Shown here: positions 40,745 through 52,759 of the stretch, one piece after another
How the letters are laid out: each line of letters begins with the position of its first letter
How positions within the stretch are numbered: the first letter of the stretch is position 1
Assembly: GCA_008360955.1 (NCBI GenBank)
Contig: LUCM01006299.1
Span: 146,597-210,596 of the forward strand
Source of the DNA: Fasciolopsis buskii
Taxonomy: Eukaryota; Platyhelminthes; Trematoda; Plagiorchiida; Fasciolidae
Reading direction: 5' to 3'
DNA: 64,000 nucleotides
Notes under the pieces: generated by a model
Database searches by the model: none
What the model was told of the DNA's origin: nothing
What the model saw: only the letters and a program-made list of their open reading frames with translations
Made by a program: the position numbers and the translations under genes

Positions 40745-41112
40745 AACATGACTAAACGTTAAGGAAACCGATCTCTAATTAGTTATAAGGGTAAATCTAG
40801 AACCGATAAGATAATGACATGACTTCCTGGCCGATTAGACAATAGCATGAGTTTATTTGTCGATTGCTGAGTGATGCCGCTCACTAGATGATAACGTCCG
40901 AGAAAAAAACGGAACAGGATGTCCATTCTGTGTGTCACAGTAGCAGCGTTAACAATGTCAGAAGCATCGGTCCCCAAAACGAAAGGAACAGATTCATCAG
41001 CAGAAACAACAAGAGATCTTACAATTTCTTTCTTGATTGCCTCCAACGATTTATAAACGACCGGAGGGAGAAGAACATAAACGATTCCCGAAAACTGGAC
41101 AGATTTCGTCAC
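40745..41112 (-). pseudogene. Ty3/gypsy RNase H remnant
   Basis: The frames give EAIKKEIVRSLVVSADESVP followed by LGTDASD, the start of the RNase H fold with its first catalytic aspartate. A shifted frame continues VPFFSRTLSSSERHHSAIDK and then HYLIGSRFTLIT, the usual order in gypsy RNase H. It is broken by frameshifts between these blocks. Confidence 0.75.
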
Positions 41113-41190
41113 AGAATTGTGGGATCTCCGAGGAATTGTAGGTCATCACTCTCACAATATGTTGGTAAGATTTCAAGTCGGTGGGCACGG

Positions 41191-41870
41191 TTATACTACA
41201 CAAAGGTTGAAGTTGATCAGGGCCGTACAGTTTTGTCTGAAATTTTGAAGCTTAGTAATCATGTTATTCGGGATCGAATGGCGTCGTAAAGCCTCTTTCA
41301 AGTTAGAGTTATGCTTTTCTTCTGTAACCTCGCAAACCGTTATGTTGTCTAGGTGAGCCAAGGTTCTTTTCAAATTCTCGTCTTGAATTATTTTTTCAGT
41401 TTCCCGCTGGAAGCGGGCAAGATCGTTCGTAGCACCAAACGGTATGCCGCAGCACTGATAAAGAGCACCGCAAGCTTCAAATGCGGTGAATTTCTTCTCG
41501 CTTTCTTTTATTGATATTTGCTGATATGCACTCCGTAGATCTAAAGTGCTATACATCCAGTAACTGAAGGTCTTGTTGATGATGCCATCTATTCTTGGTA
41601 AAGGATCAGTATCCAGATGAGTGCACCGATTGATAATTTGACTGTAGTCAACCACAATTCGTCGTTTGCGATGTTCGCTTGTGGCTACTGAAATCCGTGC
41701 CTCCATGAAGCTGCGGATGGTTCTGTGATGCCATCTTTCATTAGTTTACATATCTCCAGTTGAATGAATTTTCCGTTGGCAGCTGAGTGGAGGCGTGACT
41801 TGATCATAATAAGTTTGAATTTGTGAGCATCTCCGATGGATGAAGATGGAGAGTCCACATCAGCGGCCAA
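41191..41870 (-). pseudogene. Ty3/gypsy reverse transcriptase remnant
   Basis: The longest surviving frame (171 codons) carries the standard blocks in order: RRIVVDYSQIINR, YSTLDLRSAYQQI with the first catalytic aspartate, YQCCGIPFGATNDLARFQRE, and LAHLDN in place of the expected Y-x-D-D active site. Here the second catalytic aspartate is asparagine, so even an intact protein would be inactive. The N-terminal part (SRLHSAANGKFIQLE, then SAASWRHGF) is in another frame. Confidence 0.85.
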
Positions 41871-42110
41871 TACACCACATAGGGAAAATGGAGATTAAGT
41901 TCCGGGGAATGAAATTTCGACTGACTGAATGTATTCTGCAAAAATCATGACCTAACAGCAAATCGGAACAAAGGTTTGTGAGTATGGGTAGTTTAACGTT
42001 TGTGTATTGATAGGTTTTATACCCCAACGTAACCAAACAGGGACCATGAGTCAAGTGCTTGCAAGCCATTGAGATTTTATCCTGTGATTTTATAACCGGT
42101 CAATTAAATG
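41870..42110 (-). pseudogene. Ty3/gypsy protease remnant
   Basis: The frame ends with LCSDLLLGHDFCRIHSVS, matching the C-terminal ILG-[HQ]-DF signature of retroviral-type aspartic proteases. The catalytic DTG region should lie just upstream but is not readable. Confidence 0.6.
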
Positions 42111-42299
42111 GCTTAGCAACAGACATAGTGATATAGCTTTCCAGACTCTCGGTGTGTATCAGGATCTTCAGTGGAACGTTGCTGATAAGATCACCGACTA
42201 AAGCGTGAGAGACTGAGAATTAGTGAAGACAAGCAGTTCTGGATTAACGAGGCGATGTTTTCAGAGGGCCGATAAACCTTCAGGTAATGACCCTTATTG

Positions 42300-42950
42300 C
42301 CTCACGCTTTGCGGACAGCGTCACGTGCAGGACAGTGTCTGTAGAACCCATAGAAGAAACACTTGCTGAATCTCGAATTAGTAGCTTTTAAAGTGCCAGT
42401 ATGAGTTGCTGGTCCCGGCTTCTGGTGGGTACGACTGTGACTGGAATCGAGCCGTTCCCAGAGATCGTGCTTGCTCAAGGGCCGTTTGTAGGTCAAGGAA
42501 AAAGTTTCTCACTAGAAGCTGAGGTACCGTCTGTGACTGAAGCCCTGTAATAAACGCACCTCTGATGGCATCTTGATTCTTCTATGCCGCCACCGATTTG
42601 AAATAACAGTCTTTGGCTAGCGACTTAAGCTTCTGGATAGATTGATCCACTGGTGTGTTTCCTGCACGTAGCTAATATGTGTCGAGAAAAAAATCTCGTG
42701 CTTCGGTTTGACATACAGCTTTGTGAGGTTGTCTACAGCAAATCGGTAAGTTGCACGACCCCGGGTATAATCATAAACGTTGATAGATACAAAGTTATCC
42801 AATGTTCTGGGTTTGTCAAGTTGGAGTAATTAGATATTATCCAAGAAGTACACGGGTCCAACCAACGAACCAACTGCCGCTGGAGGATCCGGATAGCCAT
42901 AAAAACATTCAGCAAAAAGAACCCGATCCATTGATTGTTGAATAAATTTT
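42300..42950 (-). pseudogene. Ty3/gypsy gag and zinc-knuckle remnant
   Basis: A frame containing NLTKLYVKPKHEIFFSTH resembles the capsid C-terminal region of this element type. Downstream, KCFFYGFYRHCPARDAV recalls a CCHC zinc knuckle in which the second cysteine has become tyrosine. Both are heavily decayed. Confidence 0.55.
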
Positions 42951-42954
42951 ATTG

Positions 42955-43110
42955 ATTTAGAATGATTTTGCAACGCTCGAATTCAGAAGTCGAGGGCCCT
43001 GAATGAAGGCTTTATTCAACAAACAAGTGGAGCATGCAGACTAGAACGTTAAAACGGAAAATATGTTAGAACGGTAGACAAATAATACGACACCCACATT
43101 CCGGTATTTA
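42955..43110 (-). repeat. LTR remnant, upstream copy
   Basis: Direct repeat of 39387-39530. Given the minus-strand coding order this is the 5' LTR. No primer-binding site was recognised on its gag side. Confidence 0.65.
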
Positions 43111-43115
43111 CAGTT

Positions 43116-46100
43116 ACTTAATACCTTTGCTGTTTCATGCTTTAACTCTAGGTATTTTAGGTCTAATCGACAAACCGGACCTCGGCGGTAACTCGCTAAC
43201 TCAGCCCTGACGCAATAGTGAATGTAAACTTGCTATCCTTAAGTCTATCGTTGGGAACATTCAAATTAAGAAGGTGTATGTGCTTTCTCCCCAATGCTCG
43301 CACGTTTTGTCCTGGAATCTACCGCAATCAGTCACTGACCTCATGGGAAACATCGTCAAAACCGACGGTGAAATCAAATAAGTAATGGTTTCAGACCAGT
43401 AGGACCATATGATCTTCATGGGAGATACAGTGATTGAAAGTGAGACTGATAATGCCAACGAATTAAGTTGTCTTTCAAAACCGGCACACAAATGGCCCCA
43501 AGAGTTGGATGATTTACATAGTCTCCCGTTATTCTGTAAGCGATAGTGAGCAAGGTTGAATATCAGTATCTGTTAAACTGCCTGTGGAATGAAAAGTGTG
43601 CCCACGTATGTACGCGTTGGCCAACTTCGCAACTTCGAGGAAACGTGAGAAAATCTTATTACATACTATTTTCTAAGTGTATGGAATTCAAGATACAGAT
43701 CGATTCACAAATAGTCTTTTACGCTGGAAACTGAATCCTGTTTTACCCCGTATTCTTCGTACTCCACAAAAGAGGGATATTTGTTAATAAATTATTCAGC
43801 TGGGATGGTATTGCAGTGCTTGATCCGGATCCAATCAAAAGAGATTAGAAATTCTAAAAAATTCCTTAAATACATTACCAAAACATTTTTTTGTAAAAAG
43901 ACAACCATCCACTAATTGATAAACGACGGTATTAATTATTCGGCAAGGAAGTATTCCGCTCGTGCCACTACAAAAACCTTGCTTGGCTTAAAACACGAAG
44001 TCATAAAAATTAGTATGTTCTCACATTCGGAAATGAAGATGAACCATTAAAAATAAAACGGTAGATTTCCCACACTCACATGGCCGGATGTCGAAATTGT
44101 TTCGTCTTTACAGTCTGCCTGTTCAAGTGTGGTGGGATTTAGTTGTCCAGTCATATCTTCGATTTGACACTGAACAAGCAACAGAAGAATAACAAAAATT
44201 CCTAACAGGGAAATCGCAACAATGTATGAACCTTGAGTAAATACGAAAACGTTACACTAAAGTCAATAAGCGAGGCTCCATGACGAAGTCTAACAAACAG
44301 GGTAGGTGAGGAGTAAGAAAACAGAAGGCCCATTCACAAGTAAGTATCCTGTAGACGAAGAACGAAATGCAATGACGTGATTGGGAATTGTTCAGAAATG
44401 CAGAGTATTTTAAATGAAGCGGACCTTTTGTTAAAGAACGCGAAATGTTAGGAGTGGGATTTCACCAACCTTAAGATTCTAGTTCACAAAAGACGCCGAT
44501 GCCGTCAGGTTTATTGCTGTTGAAAAGAGTAAACCACGTACAGTATCTGCGGCGTGTCATTTATCTCACGATAACATTTGCTGGTCTCTTTCTAAGTATT
44601 GAATTCCGTGAACTTCAACGTTAAGAAGTTTGTTAGTTCATTGGAAATAAAACACTGTAATAATTCACATCATTCTGTACTACTTTTGCTCTTTTCTCCA
44701 AACCTATCCTATCAGCGAGTTTCACAATCAGTGCATGGAACTCAATACCATTAGCATCGTTCCCGATAAAACCTTGGGAGGAGCCATACTAGGCCAAAGT
44801 AATGAGCACGTATCTCACAACCATAGGATTTTCATAAAAAAGATAATTTTCGACATTTCATACAAACCGCATCACGATCTCTATTGTAACCGATTCCGCA
44901 CTCATTTTTACTAGTATCTTTGTTCTGGAAGGGAGTCTAGGCAAATAAAAAAACTGCCAGTAAGAGATATTGACCATGAATGAAAGAATAAGAGGGAGCG
45001 ATCTTTAAGCTGAGAAGCCAAAATGTTTGCAACTTAAATGCCAACGAGCAAGATGCGTCGCCATTTTCTTGCAAAGAATGGTACCTTCTATAAATTTTCA
45101 AGTGAATATTACAAGTTTCCAAATTTTCCAAGCCTTTGAAGGTAGCTGTGAATGAAGCAATTTTGTAGAAAGGGTGTGCAGATATCTCCGAAATTTTATT
45201 TAGACGATTAGCCAAAAATGAGTCTGAGTCGTCGGAAATAGAACTTTATCAGATGTCATCACAATTAGGAACTGTTGAAGGTCCACTGGGTAGATATAAA
45301 AGATATCTTCCGAAACCAAAGTCGTATGCTCAGCGAACAATGGACAAAAACGATATTGGTCTGAAACCGCAGACCGTATGGAAATTGTAGCCACTTTGAA
45401 GATTTTAGAGAGCTATTCCAATTCATATGGTCCATTTGGAAGAAGACTCAACTTCTCTCCTCCGCGCTGCCCAGCGGCAGTGCTCGTCTCATATCGGCAT
45501 GTAAATGGAGGCTACAAATAGGGGCCAAAAACTTCAGCCAGCTGTTCAGTTAGCTAGAATCTTCTAGACAATGCTCTTTGCACTTTAGTAATGAAGGAGC
45601 ATGATTATAGACTCCGATACGTCATGTTAGCTGCAGACTTCGTCTCACCTAGCCCTGATGACAGTGTTAGAATGAAGCACGACTGGTAGACAACTATTTA
45701 TGACAAACTCATACATGGTTACAGTTATGTGATGCATTTATTACAAACCTGGCTCAGTTCGAAGTCCTTCTCCCGTTTACTCAAGAAATTATTGGCGGAT
45801 TTCAGTGCATCTTGCAGACAATTTAACTGACATTCCAACTTCATCTGAAGGAGGTATAAAAACACGAAAATAACCGTTAGGACATATATAGTAGGGTATA
45901 GTGTTAAAACGTTAAGACTGCGGGACTAAAGCATCTGTATGTATGTTTTTTATATTTCCAAACGCATCATGAGACTCTTCTGAGTGGCCAGCTAACGATG
46001 GTTATTTTTCTTAGTTCGGAAAGATGCATGCTCAAATGAGCGATACATTTTTCATCGGCCATATTAAAAAGAGATCATTTGGCATTAGGGTCGCATTTTG

Positions 46101-48269
46101 ATCATGAGAAGTGCGCATGCATGATGAATTCATTTCAGAGCCGTAAGTATTCGGCAGATAATCTTTGTCCATTGGCCTAGACCAACTTAGAGAACGATGA
46201 CACACAGTGTACAGCCAGTTTTCCTCTGGTGCGAATGGCAGAAACAAATTTTCACAGACTAACCAATGAATAACTTTTGACGAATCAGGATAGGTTTCCT
46301 AAATAAACTCACCGTTCATGCACAAAACCGATAATTTAAACAAGATTTCAATACAGAGCCAATCAAGCAGTGTACAGATATAGGAATGATCAAACAAGTA
46401 AAGGGTGCGCATAACTGATGAGTGACAATAAACGTTTTATTGGTCATGTGTATCCGGGAGATCTTGCCCTGTCGTCCGTTTGCATACCACCAATCATTAT
46501 CGTAAGAAGTATAATTTGTTTACATCGATACAGTGTGAGTTGGTCAATAAAAAGATAGAAAAACCATTAGACAGTGCAGCACAGTCGCACATGCGGCATT
46601 CAACAAACCAGTGGACAAACTGAAGAGGGTCAAAATGTTGAAAATCGCTCAGCTGTTATCTTTCGGTAGTTAGGTACGTGCAAAATTAACTAGGCTACAA
46701 ACAAGCATCAACTTCAAATTCCACAAGGTATTTAATCACACTATTAAGATTTCATCACCGGACTATGCATTGCACCGTGTAGTTCGGAATATTCAGACGG
46801 TGATGCACCAGGATAAAATGGTTTGACGTTCGGGAATGACATCCAACCGAAATCAATTGAAAACCCATTCTGTTAAACAAATTATATCCGTACATATTGT
46901 AGTATCATACCGTTATGCAGATGAGCACAGGTAAACACTTGAGAGGTAACAAAAATGCTCCAGTTAAGTATCCGATTGCTAATTGCACTGGGAGCGACTG
47001 CATCCAAAGGTCAAGTATAACCGTTTTACCTTTCATTTGATCAAGACGGAGTGACTCTTTGTTCGGTTGTAAAGTTCATAGGCAAGATATTTTTTAAGTC
47101 ATCTAAGGGATTTGAGTAGTAGTGAGGCTATCCTGCCATTTTAGAGGAATACAGTTTCAAATGAACACTGAGGATCTGAAATAAGTTCAGCAACCAGCAG
47201 CAGTATTCAAAGAACCAAAAAGGTAAAAAAACGACAAGAATATTTTAAGCAAGAAAATGTTGATGGGGGACATCTCCCGTCATTAGCAAAATTTGTTTGG
47301 CCTTGACAAATAACAAGCGAGCAAAACGAAATAAAATTTTGGTCTAGTCGAAATAAGACAGTAAGCGCAAGATGAAACAGAGGCATGCAAGTGTAAGTGA
47401 ACAAAATTCAGAATGGTTACTGATTGCTCCGTCTGAAACTTGATTTTATCTGGTTAGAATAAAGCAAAAGTCAACTAAACTAAAAATGATTAAGAGGTAA
47501 GTGGGAGCGCGGTTAAAGTCACCAATAATAAAGTTTAGACAGTCAGATAGCAATGGAATCAGAAAGGATATAAAAGCATAGTGAGATAGATTGGTATCAC
47601 ACAAAGAGCATAACGGATCTATACAAACAGTAAATCACTGTTCGACTATAAGATGGGAATTTTGAATGAAACAAAACCAACAGACAGTCAACACCACAAC
47701 AATCGAAAGTGACAGATAGGCTTTTCAGACTAACCGCTGTTGATATAGGTTACAAAATCATCGTCCGCCTTTTTTGGCATGAACTGCATCCTGAAGAAAG
47801 CAACAAAAGCAGTCAAGGAGCACGGGCTCATCTCCACCATTTCCATTGAAGCAGGGTTTTTTTAATGCAGACCACGCAGGTTTTCGTGTGAATTTGAATG
47901 CAAACACTGGTTAATCAAGGTATTTATTAAACATAGGCCAAATGTTAGTGTTGACCAGAATGAGAAGAGTCATTTCGTTTGGTGTTGTATCTAGGAGCAG
48001 CAAGCCAACGTTTCGACGAAATTACGCAAGGTATCGACGGAAATGACGACAGAGAACCAATCTAGATGAGGGCTTCCTATGGGTAAGAAATCTTCAGTAA
48101 TATGGGGCTGCTATTAAGATATTCCAAGTGATAGTGTTGTGGAGCATCCAATTAAGACAATAGATTCTCCAGTGAAAACAAGAAGATTCAGTTCGGTGAA
48201 TACTGCATCGAAATAGCTCATCAGCATTACTCTCTGCCGACCATCCAATGCTTGTGAAAAGTGTATGCG
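43116..48269 (-). other. golgin intron, nothing recognised
   Basis: AT-rich intron. No coiled-coil exon, repeat family or mobile-element domain was identified, although small exons of the golgin gene may have been missed. Confidence 0.35.
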
Positions 48270-48845
48270 AGAGAACCATGCCGGTTTCCGTCCCGGTCGT
48301 GGTTGTACTGATCAAATTTTCACTTTGCGGCCAATCTTAGAGCATAGGCATATGTTTCGCAGACGCACGATGTGTCCTCCTTGATTTGAAGGTGGTGTTT
48401 GACTCAGTCGATCGTGCAATCCTGTGGCATTGAACCTCACTGAGTGGAGTATCAGAGAAATTCATTTCACATATCCAGTCTTTATGCAAACAGCCGAAGG
48501 CGAGTTCGTGCTTAGGATGATCTTTCACCCGAGTTCACCACGAGAAATGGTGCTTGCCAAGCTTGCACCCTTCATCTTCTCTTTTCAATTTCGTCAATCA
48601 GATGGTTACGGAGGCAGCCTTATCCTCATGTGGAACTAGTGGCATTGACAGTTACTCAGGCAGGAACCAGTGTGACTTAAAATGTTCGGACGAAGTTATG
48701 CTAGTGAAAAAAGACCCAAATAAGTTGCTCATTTTTCTCAAAGATCTGAACGATAGTAAAGACAGGTTTTGGATGCATCTTAGCGGCTTTCTTTCGTTCA
48801 AAATCCTTTCTCTTATGAATTTCTGCACAACTCGCTATTTCGCAA
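48270..48845 (+). pseudogene. RTE-type LINE reverse transcriptase remnant
   Basis: The plus-strand frames read ENHAGFRPGRGCTDQIFTL (48280-48327), then SRRRVRAYDDLSPEFTT, CTLSPFLFNFVNQMVTEA and a KCSDEVMLV stretch where Y-A-D-D should be (about 48680). These are the ordered palm and finger blocks of RTE reverse transcriptase. At least three stops or shifts are present and the active site is lost. It is antisense to the golgin gene. Confidence 0.8.
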
Positions 48846-50031
48846 TCGATCGTTCATTATTCTTCTGAATAGTTGGTGTTGTGAGGTACCAACTAAGAAT
48901 AGAGCACGCTGGTGCAAGGTCCATGGTTGCAAGTACTGGAACTTAACTGACGTGACCGGCCAAAGACAAGATCGTACGGACTTTATCATGACAAGTGATT
49001 TCGCCAAAGCTGCCCTATCTGGCTGTTTCTTATCAACTTTGGGATTGAAGTGATCGCGAAAGTCAACCCATCCTCCTCAGATGAAACAGTGACAGAAATA
49101 TTTACTCCTTCAAAAAATCGTGCAAATAGGAATGCACCAGCGGTGATTTAATTCTACCCAAACTTTGCTAAATTGAGGCACCAGCAGTATCCGTCTATCG
49201 ATGAAAGATCATGCTCATACTATACCGATAAAACTGGCTCAGATGTAAGGTATCCGAAGTTCTTCAGCGTTCCATCACCACTGTCTACGTAGGGCTCCTA
49301 GGACTTAGTGGAAGAATTCTATCAGCAACTTTGACATAAGCGCAGGGTGCTCAGTCGGTCGAGCATGCACTAACTAGAATATATCAGGGTGGTTCACAGA
49401 TCGACTTCCTCGGTGTGCACTGTTTTCCCAGGCAGGTAATGAGAAACATATAACAAGGTTGTCAATCCAAGATGCGATGAAAAGTGTGAAAACCCTAAAT
49501 AATGAACTGTCCCAAGCGGTTGAAATCCACCAAGCCCCTCGGTGAGATGGTAAGAGACCTTAGGCGGTACGGCTGATTGCCTCAGTTATTGGGGTTGTTA
49601 TATCCAAAATAATTCTGGTGTTCTGTAATCGTTACGAAATGTGATCATGTGATTTTTCCTTCGCCTTCAAACGATGCGGCGAGGTACCAAACGAAACCTG
49701 AGCAGTTCAGTGCAAGGAAACAACTGAGGATATTGAAAGCAAAACAGAGAGTAGTGCATCCAAACCAGCTGCAAAGTTAAACCGAAGAAGTTGCGCCAGT
49801 ATTCGCAGGAATTATATAATTCAGTGGTGGGAAGACTATTTCGAATTTGTAGCGTCAGGAGAGTGCATAGAGCCCTTCCGTCTAAGAGTCCACAGAAGAA
49901 ACACAACAGTGATTCGTTGATAATTGTTTGTCAGTTGGGCTGAGCCAACCTTAGGAACGAGGGAAGAATGCCCTAGAATACACAAAAATGTATATATGGA
50001 AAGATTAAATAGTATCTTGTTGCGTGAAAAA
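48846..50031 (-). other. golgin intron, possible further LINE relics
   Basis: A plus-strand segment near 49.13 kb (KNRANRNAPAVI) weakly recalls the segment upstream of RTE reverse transcriptase, but it lies 3' of the fragment at 48.3 kb and is not convincing. Nothing else was recognised. Confidence 0.3.
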
Positions 50032-50625
50032 AATTGCCCCGGGAGCACACGACCGGTTATGTCCAGAAACCGTTTACAATTTATAACTAATCTGATTATA
50101 TTCTTTTCTAGTTACTAAGGTTGGTTAACCCACACTGATAAGGAATTATCAACGAATCACAGTTGTAGTTCTTCTGTGAACTCTTCAACGAAGAGATTCC
50201 ATGCACACTGCTGAAGCCAAAAATTACTTTATGGTGAAACACTAATTCGGAGTGCGAAAGTATAAGGAAGTATGCATACCCGACGAGCGTCAACAACCGT
50301 AGAACCGGTCGTGTGCTTCTAGGGAAATTGTGTTCACTCATCTAGATATCACCTACAATCTATATGTATATACTGTATACGTACAGTGAAATGATAGTTT
50401 GAGAAAGAGTGAACCACGATAGAACGTGCCGAATGTCAAGTGAAATGAGACTTTGAATTCTGTCGCATTTACCCAATCGACCGAACGCTTAAGGTTATCC
50501 TATCCGTTGAAAAAACCCAATCAAGTAAATATTATAAAATCAAAGTCAAACATCAAAGCAGGTCACGGGGAACATGATGACTGAAATTAATCAATTTTAT
50601 CCGAATGATTGATGGTACTATACAA
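50032..50625. repeat. repeat block B with short terminal inverted repeats, copy 1
   Basis: The core 50032-50329 is bounded by 27-base inverted ends (left begins AATTGCCCCGGGAGCACACG; right is its reverse complement with four mismatches), like a 298-bp MITE. The sequence from about 50090 to 50625 is the reverse complement of 62647-63218. A partial direct copy lies at 52091-52420. Confidence 0.65.
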
Positions 50626-51300
50626 CCTTCAAGTTTATGATGAAAAATTCATTTTGGTCCTTTCGGTTGTGTAAGATCCGTGATGTACATGCGTAATTAA
50701 GTCCAAGCGAGCAGAAACTTCGGGAATGTTTGAGCAGGAGTAAATTCGATCAAGAATAGCGGAGAACAATGCTCATAAAGGAAAACAGACCCCTTAAACT
50801 GATGAGGTGATAGCAGCCGGAATGGAAATGTAGCACATCCAGTCAAAGGGTGCGCGTTCCACATATGCACAGGTTTAAGTTTGTTCGCCAGAATAGGGAT
50901 GTAGTAGCATATCCACAAATCCCTCTATGGGGATCTGCAACGTGTGACAAATCAGGATATGGAATAAGTGGGAGAGTGGGATTTACAAAGACAGACCGAA
51001 TTCTAAGGGATGGGTGGTGTCAGATAGAATTTTGTCTGCGCATCTCAAATAAGCACAAATGTGTCAATTGCAGATGTTGTTGACGGGATTCGACATGGGA
51101 ATTTCGGAAACTTTGCTGGTCATTTTGAGACCTTCGGAATCACAAGGATTGCAACAGTCGACACAATCGGGACTTATTTATGAAATATGACTGAAATTAA
51201 TTCAAATTGCTTGTTATAAAATTATGTACGTTTCTAATGGTAATGAGACAAACATCCTCGGGCATTAAATAGTTGTTTTTTTGTGTTGGATGAGCAACAG
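50626..51300 (-). other. golgin intron, nothing recognised
   Basis: Sequence between repeat block B and the inverted exon copy. No feature recognised; the frames here are hydrophobic and unlike golgin coiled coil. Confidence 0.35.
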
Positions 51301-51412
51301 AATTGAAGCGGAGAAAAAGTACCGTAATTGCCAAGCTCAGCTGGAAGAAGTGACCCAGATGAAAGAGGAACAGAAACTTCAAATAGAAGCTCTAACAGAA
51401 CAACTTTTTCAC
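51301..51412 (+). pseudogene. antisense duplicate of a golgin exon
   Basis: Reads on the plus strand, opposite to the golgin gene. It has an AG acceptor (GAGCAACAG), 37 open codons and the same CAC|GTGAGT donor as the exon at 63908-64000. The overlapping 31 codons differ by one visible residue (QKLQIEAL here, QKRQIEAL there). It also shows six upstream residues (IEAEKK) that are beyond the window edge in the other copy. It lies in the left arm of the inverted duplication. It cannot be spliced into the golgin mRNA from this strand. Confidence 0.75.
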
Positions 51413-51696
51413 GTGAGTCGATCGTTGTTATAAGCTAACGATGCTATTTACAGCTGTCTTTTTGTTGATTCGATGCGGAACATGATCTATGTTCATTGCA
51501 ATTCTACCATTTCTATCAATGTCAGCGTCAATAGCGTATTCCAGCAATGACGTTCAGTGGAAGGGTTGGGGTCAGTGGCTTCACGCTAAGCCGAATAAAG
51601 TAACAAACATTCGACAGATGTGCCGATTGCAATTCCCCGACGAGTATACTGTCCGATTGTGAGACCAAAGTCGGCGGACAGATGCGATCAACTATT

Positions 51697-51872
51697 TTCT
51701 ATCTTTCACTTCCTTTTTATTAATGAAACAACAATGTACATCAATATTCAGGATGAGGGCCGCGGCCAACAGAGGGCTGCCAAATGGGGAAGTTGACCGG
51801 GGGTGGGAGGATTTGGACCCGCGACCTTTACGTCCGAACGCCACGACCTTATCCGTTTAGCCGCCGTCAGGC
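51697..51872 (-). mobile_element. tRNA-derived SINE, copy 3
   Basis: Minus-strand copy with the GACGGCGGCTAAACGGATAA head (A box), a GGGTCCAAATCC B box, the shared body and a 3' tail in TTCATTAATAAAAAGGAAG. It begins 10 bases after the tRNA-Val, on the same strand. Confidence 0.85.
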
Positions 51873-51880
51873 AAAAGTAC

Positions 51881-51953
51881 TGGTTCAGCCCGGGGTCGAA
51901 CCGGGGACCTTCCGCGTGTGAGGCGGACGTGATAACCACTACACCACTGAACC
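51881..51953 (-). tRNA. tRNA-Val (anticodon CAC)
   Basis: A 73-nt cloverleaf. The acceptor stem GGTTCAG pairs perfectly with CTGAACC, with discriminator A. The D arm carries A box TGGTGTAGTGGTT. The anticodon arm TCCGC-CTCACAC-GCGGA gives CAC. The T arm CCCGG-TTCGACC-CCGGG is perfect with a canonical B box. All stems pair, so it looks functional, but it sits inside a duplicated repeat unit directly upstream of a SINE, so it may be repeat-borne. No T-run terminator follows immediately. Confidence 0.85.
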
Positions 51954-52028
51954 AACGAAGCGGCACGCCTGTATGGTTTGCGTCGAAAGGTCACAATAAA
52001 CGTTATAACTCAGTGTAGGCCATCTAAC

Positions 52029-52030
<2 letters not shown>

Positions 52031-52090
<60 letters not shown>
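52031..52090. repeat. (CT)15(AT)15 compound microsatellite
   Basis: Thirty bases of CT followed by thirty bases of AT. The mirrored run (AT then AG) is at 63237-63290 in the other arm of the inverted duplication. Confidence 0.95.
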
Positions 52091-52093
<3 letters not shown>

Positions 52094-52420
52094 TTTGTTC
52101 ACTCGTCCAGATACAGCTTACAATTTATAACTATTCTGGTTGTATTCTTTTCTCGTTACTAAGGTTGGTTAACCCAAACTGATAAGGAATTATCAACGAA
52201 TCACAGTTGTAGTTCTTCTGTGAACTCTTCAACGAAGAGATTCCATGCACACTGCTGAAGCCAAAAATTACTTTATGGTGAAACACTAATTCGGAGTGCG
52301 AAAGTAATAAAACGTTTGGGCAAGAGAGCACCGGGTGTGAATACTCGACGAGCATCAACAACCGTAGAACCGGTCATGTGCTCCTAGGGAAATTGTGTTC
52401 ATTCATCCGGATACTGCTTA
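52091..52420. repeat. repeat block B, copy 2 (partial)
   Basis: Direct partial copy of the block at 50.09-50.35 kb (shares GGTTGGTTAACCCAAACTGA with one base different) and the reverse complement of 62.92-63.22 kb. A 19-bp insertion near 52306-52340 distinguishes it. A short AT run follows at 52426-52450. Confidence 0.8.
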
Positions 52421-52759
52421 CTAGACATATATACATATATATATATATATGCACACTTCGGATTTGAAAGGGAATAAAGACAACATAGTCACTAAAATGA
52501 AGCAACAGAAGACCCTGAATTCACAAGCAACTTCGACACTGATTTATCTAAAAGCTGGGTGCGTTATCACACAGGCTGTATAATCACCCACCCTAGAATT
52601 CCCCATGATTTGTTAGCGTGAAACGGCAGAACTGGTCTCATTGATCGCTACATATTTCCCAGAGCAACGTGTTAAAGCTGTAAGAATGAATGTGAAACGT
52701 GGACATTTTCCAATCATTTCAACCTAACTAAAGGTTGCAACACAATCCCTAATGTTCCC

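Larger units (their letters stand above)
39387..43115 (-). mobile_element. decayed Ty3/gypsy LTR retrotransposon
   Basis: Two direct repeats (39387-39530 and 42955-43110) enclose remnants in the order gag, zinc knuckle, protease, reverse transcriptase, RNase H, integrase on the minus strand, the order of Ty3/gypsy elements. Sequence style resembles the CsRn1/Boudicca type known from flukes. Every domain has stops or frameshifts, so it cannot move. It lies in the same transcriptional orientation as the golgin gene, in its longest intron. Confidence 0.85.
51320..52420. repeat. left arm of 1.1-kb inverted duplication
   Basis: Reverse complement of about 62915-64000, with the pairing still perfect-looking at base 64000 (51320). 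By eye the identity is very high, with scattered single changes over the stretch 51590-51690. The arm contains an exon copy, intron sequence, a SINE, a tRNA-Val and a dinucleotide run, in mirrored order. Confidence 0.9.
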
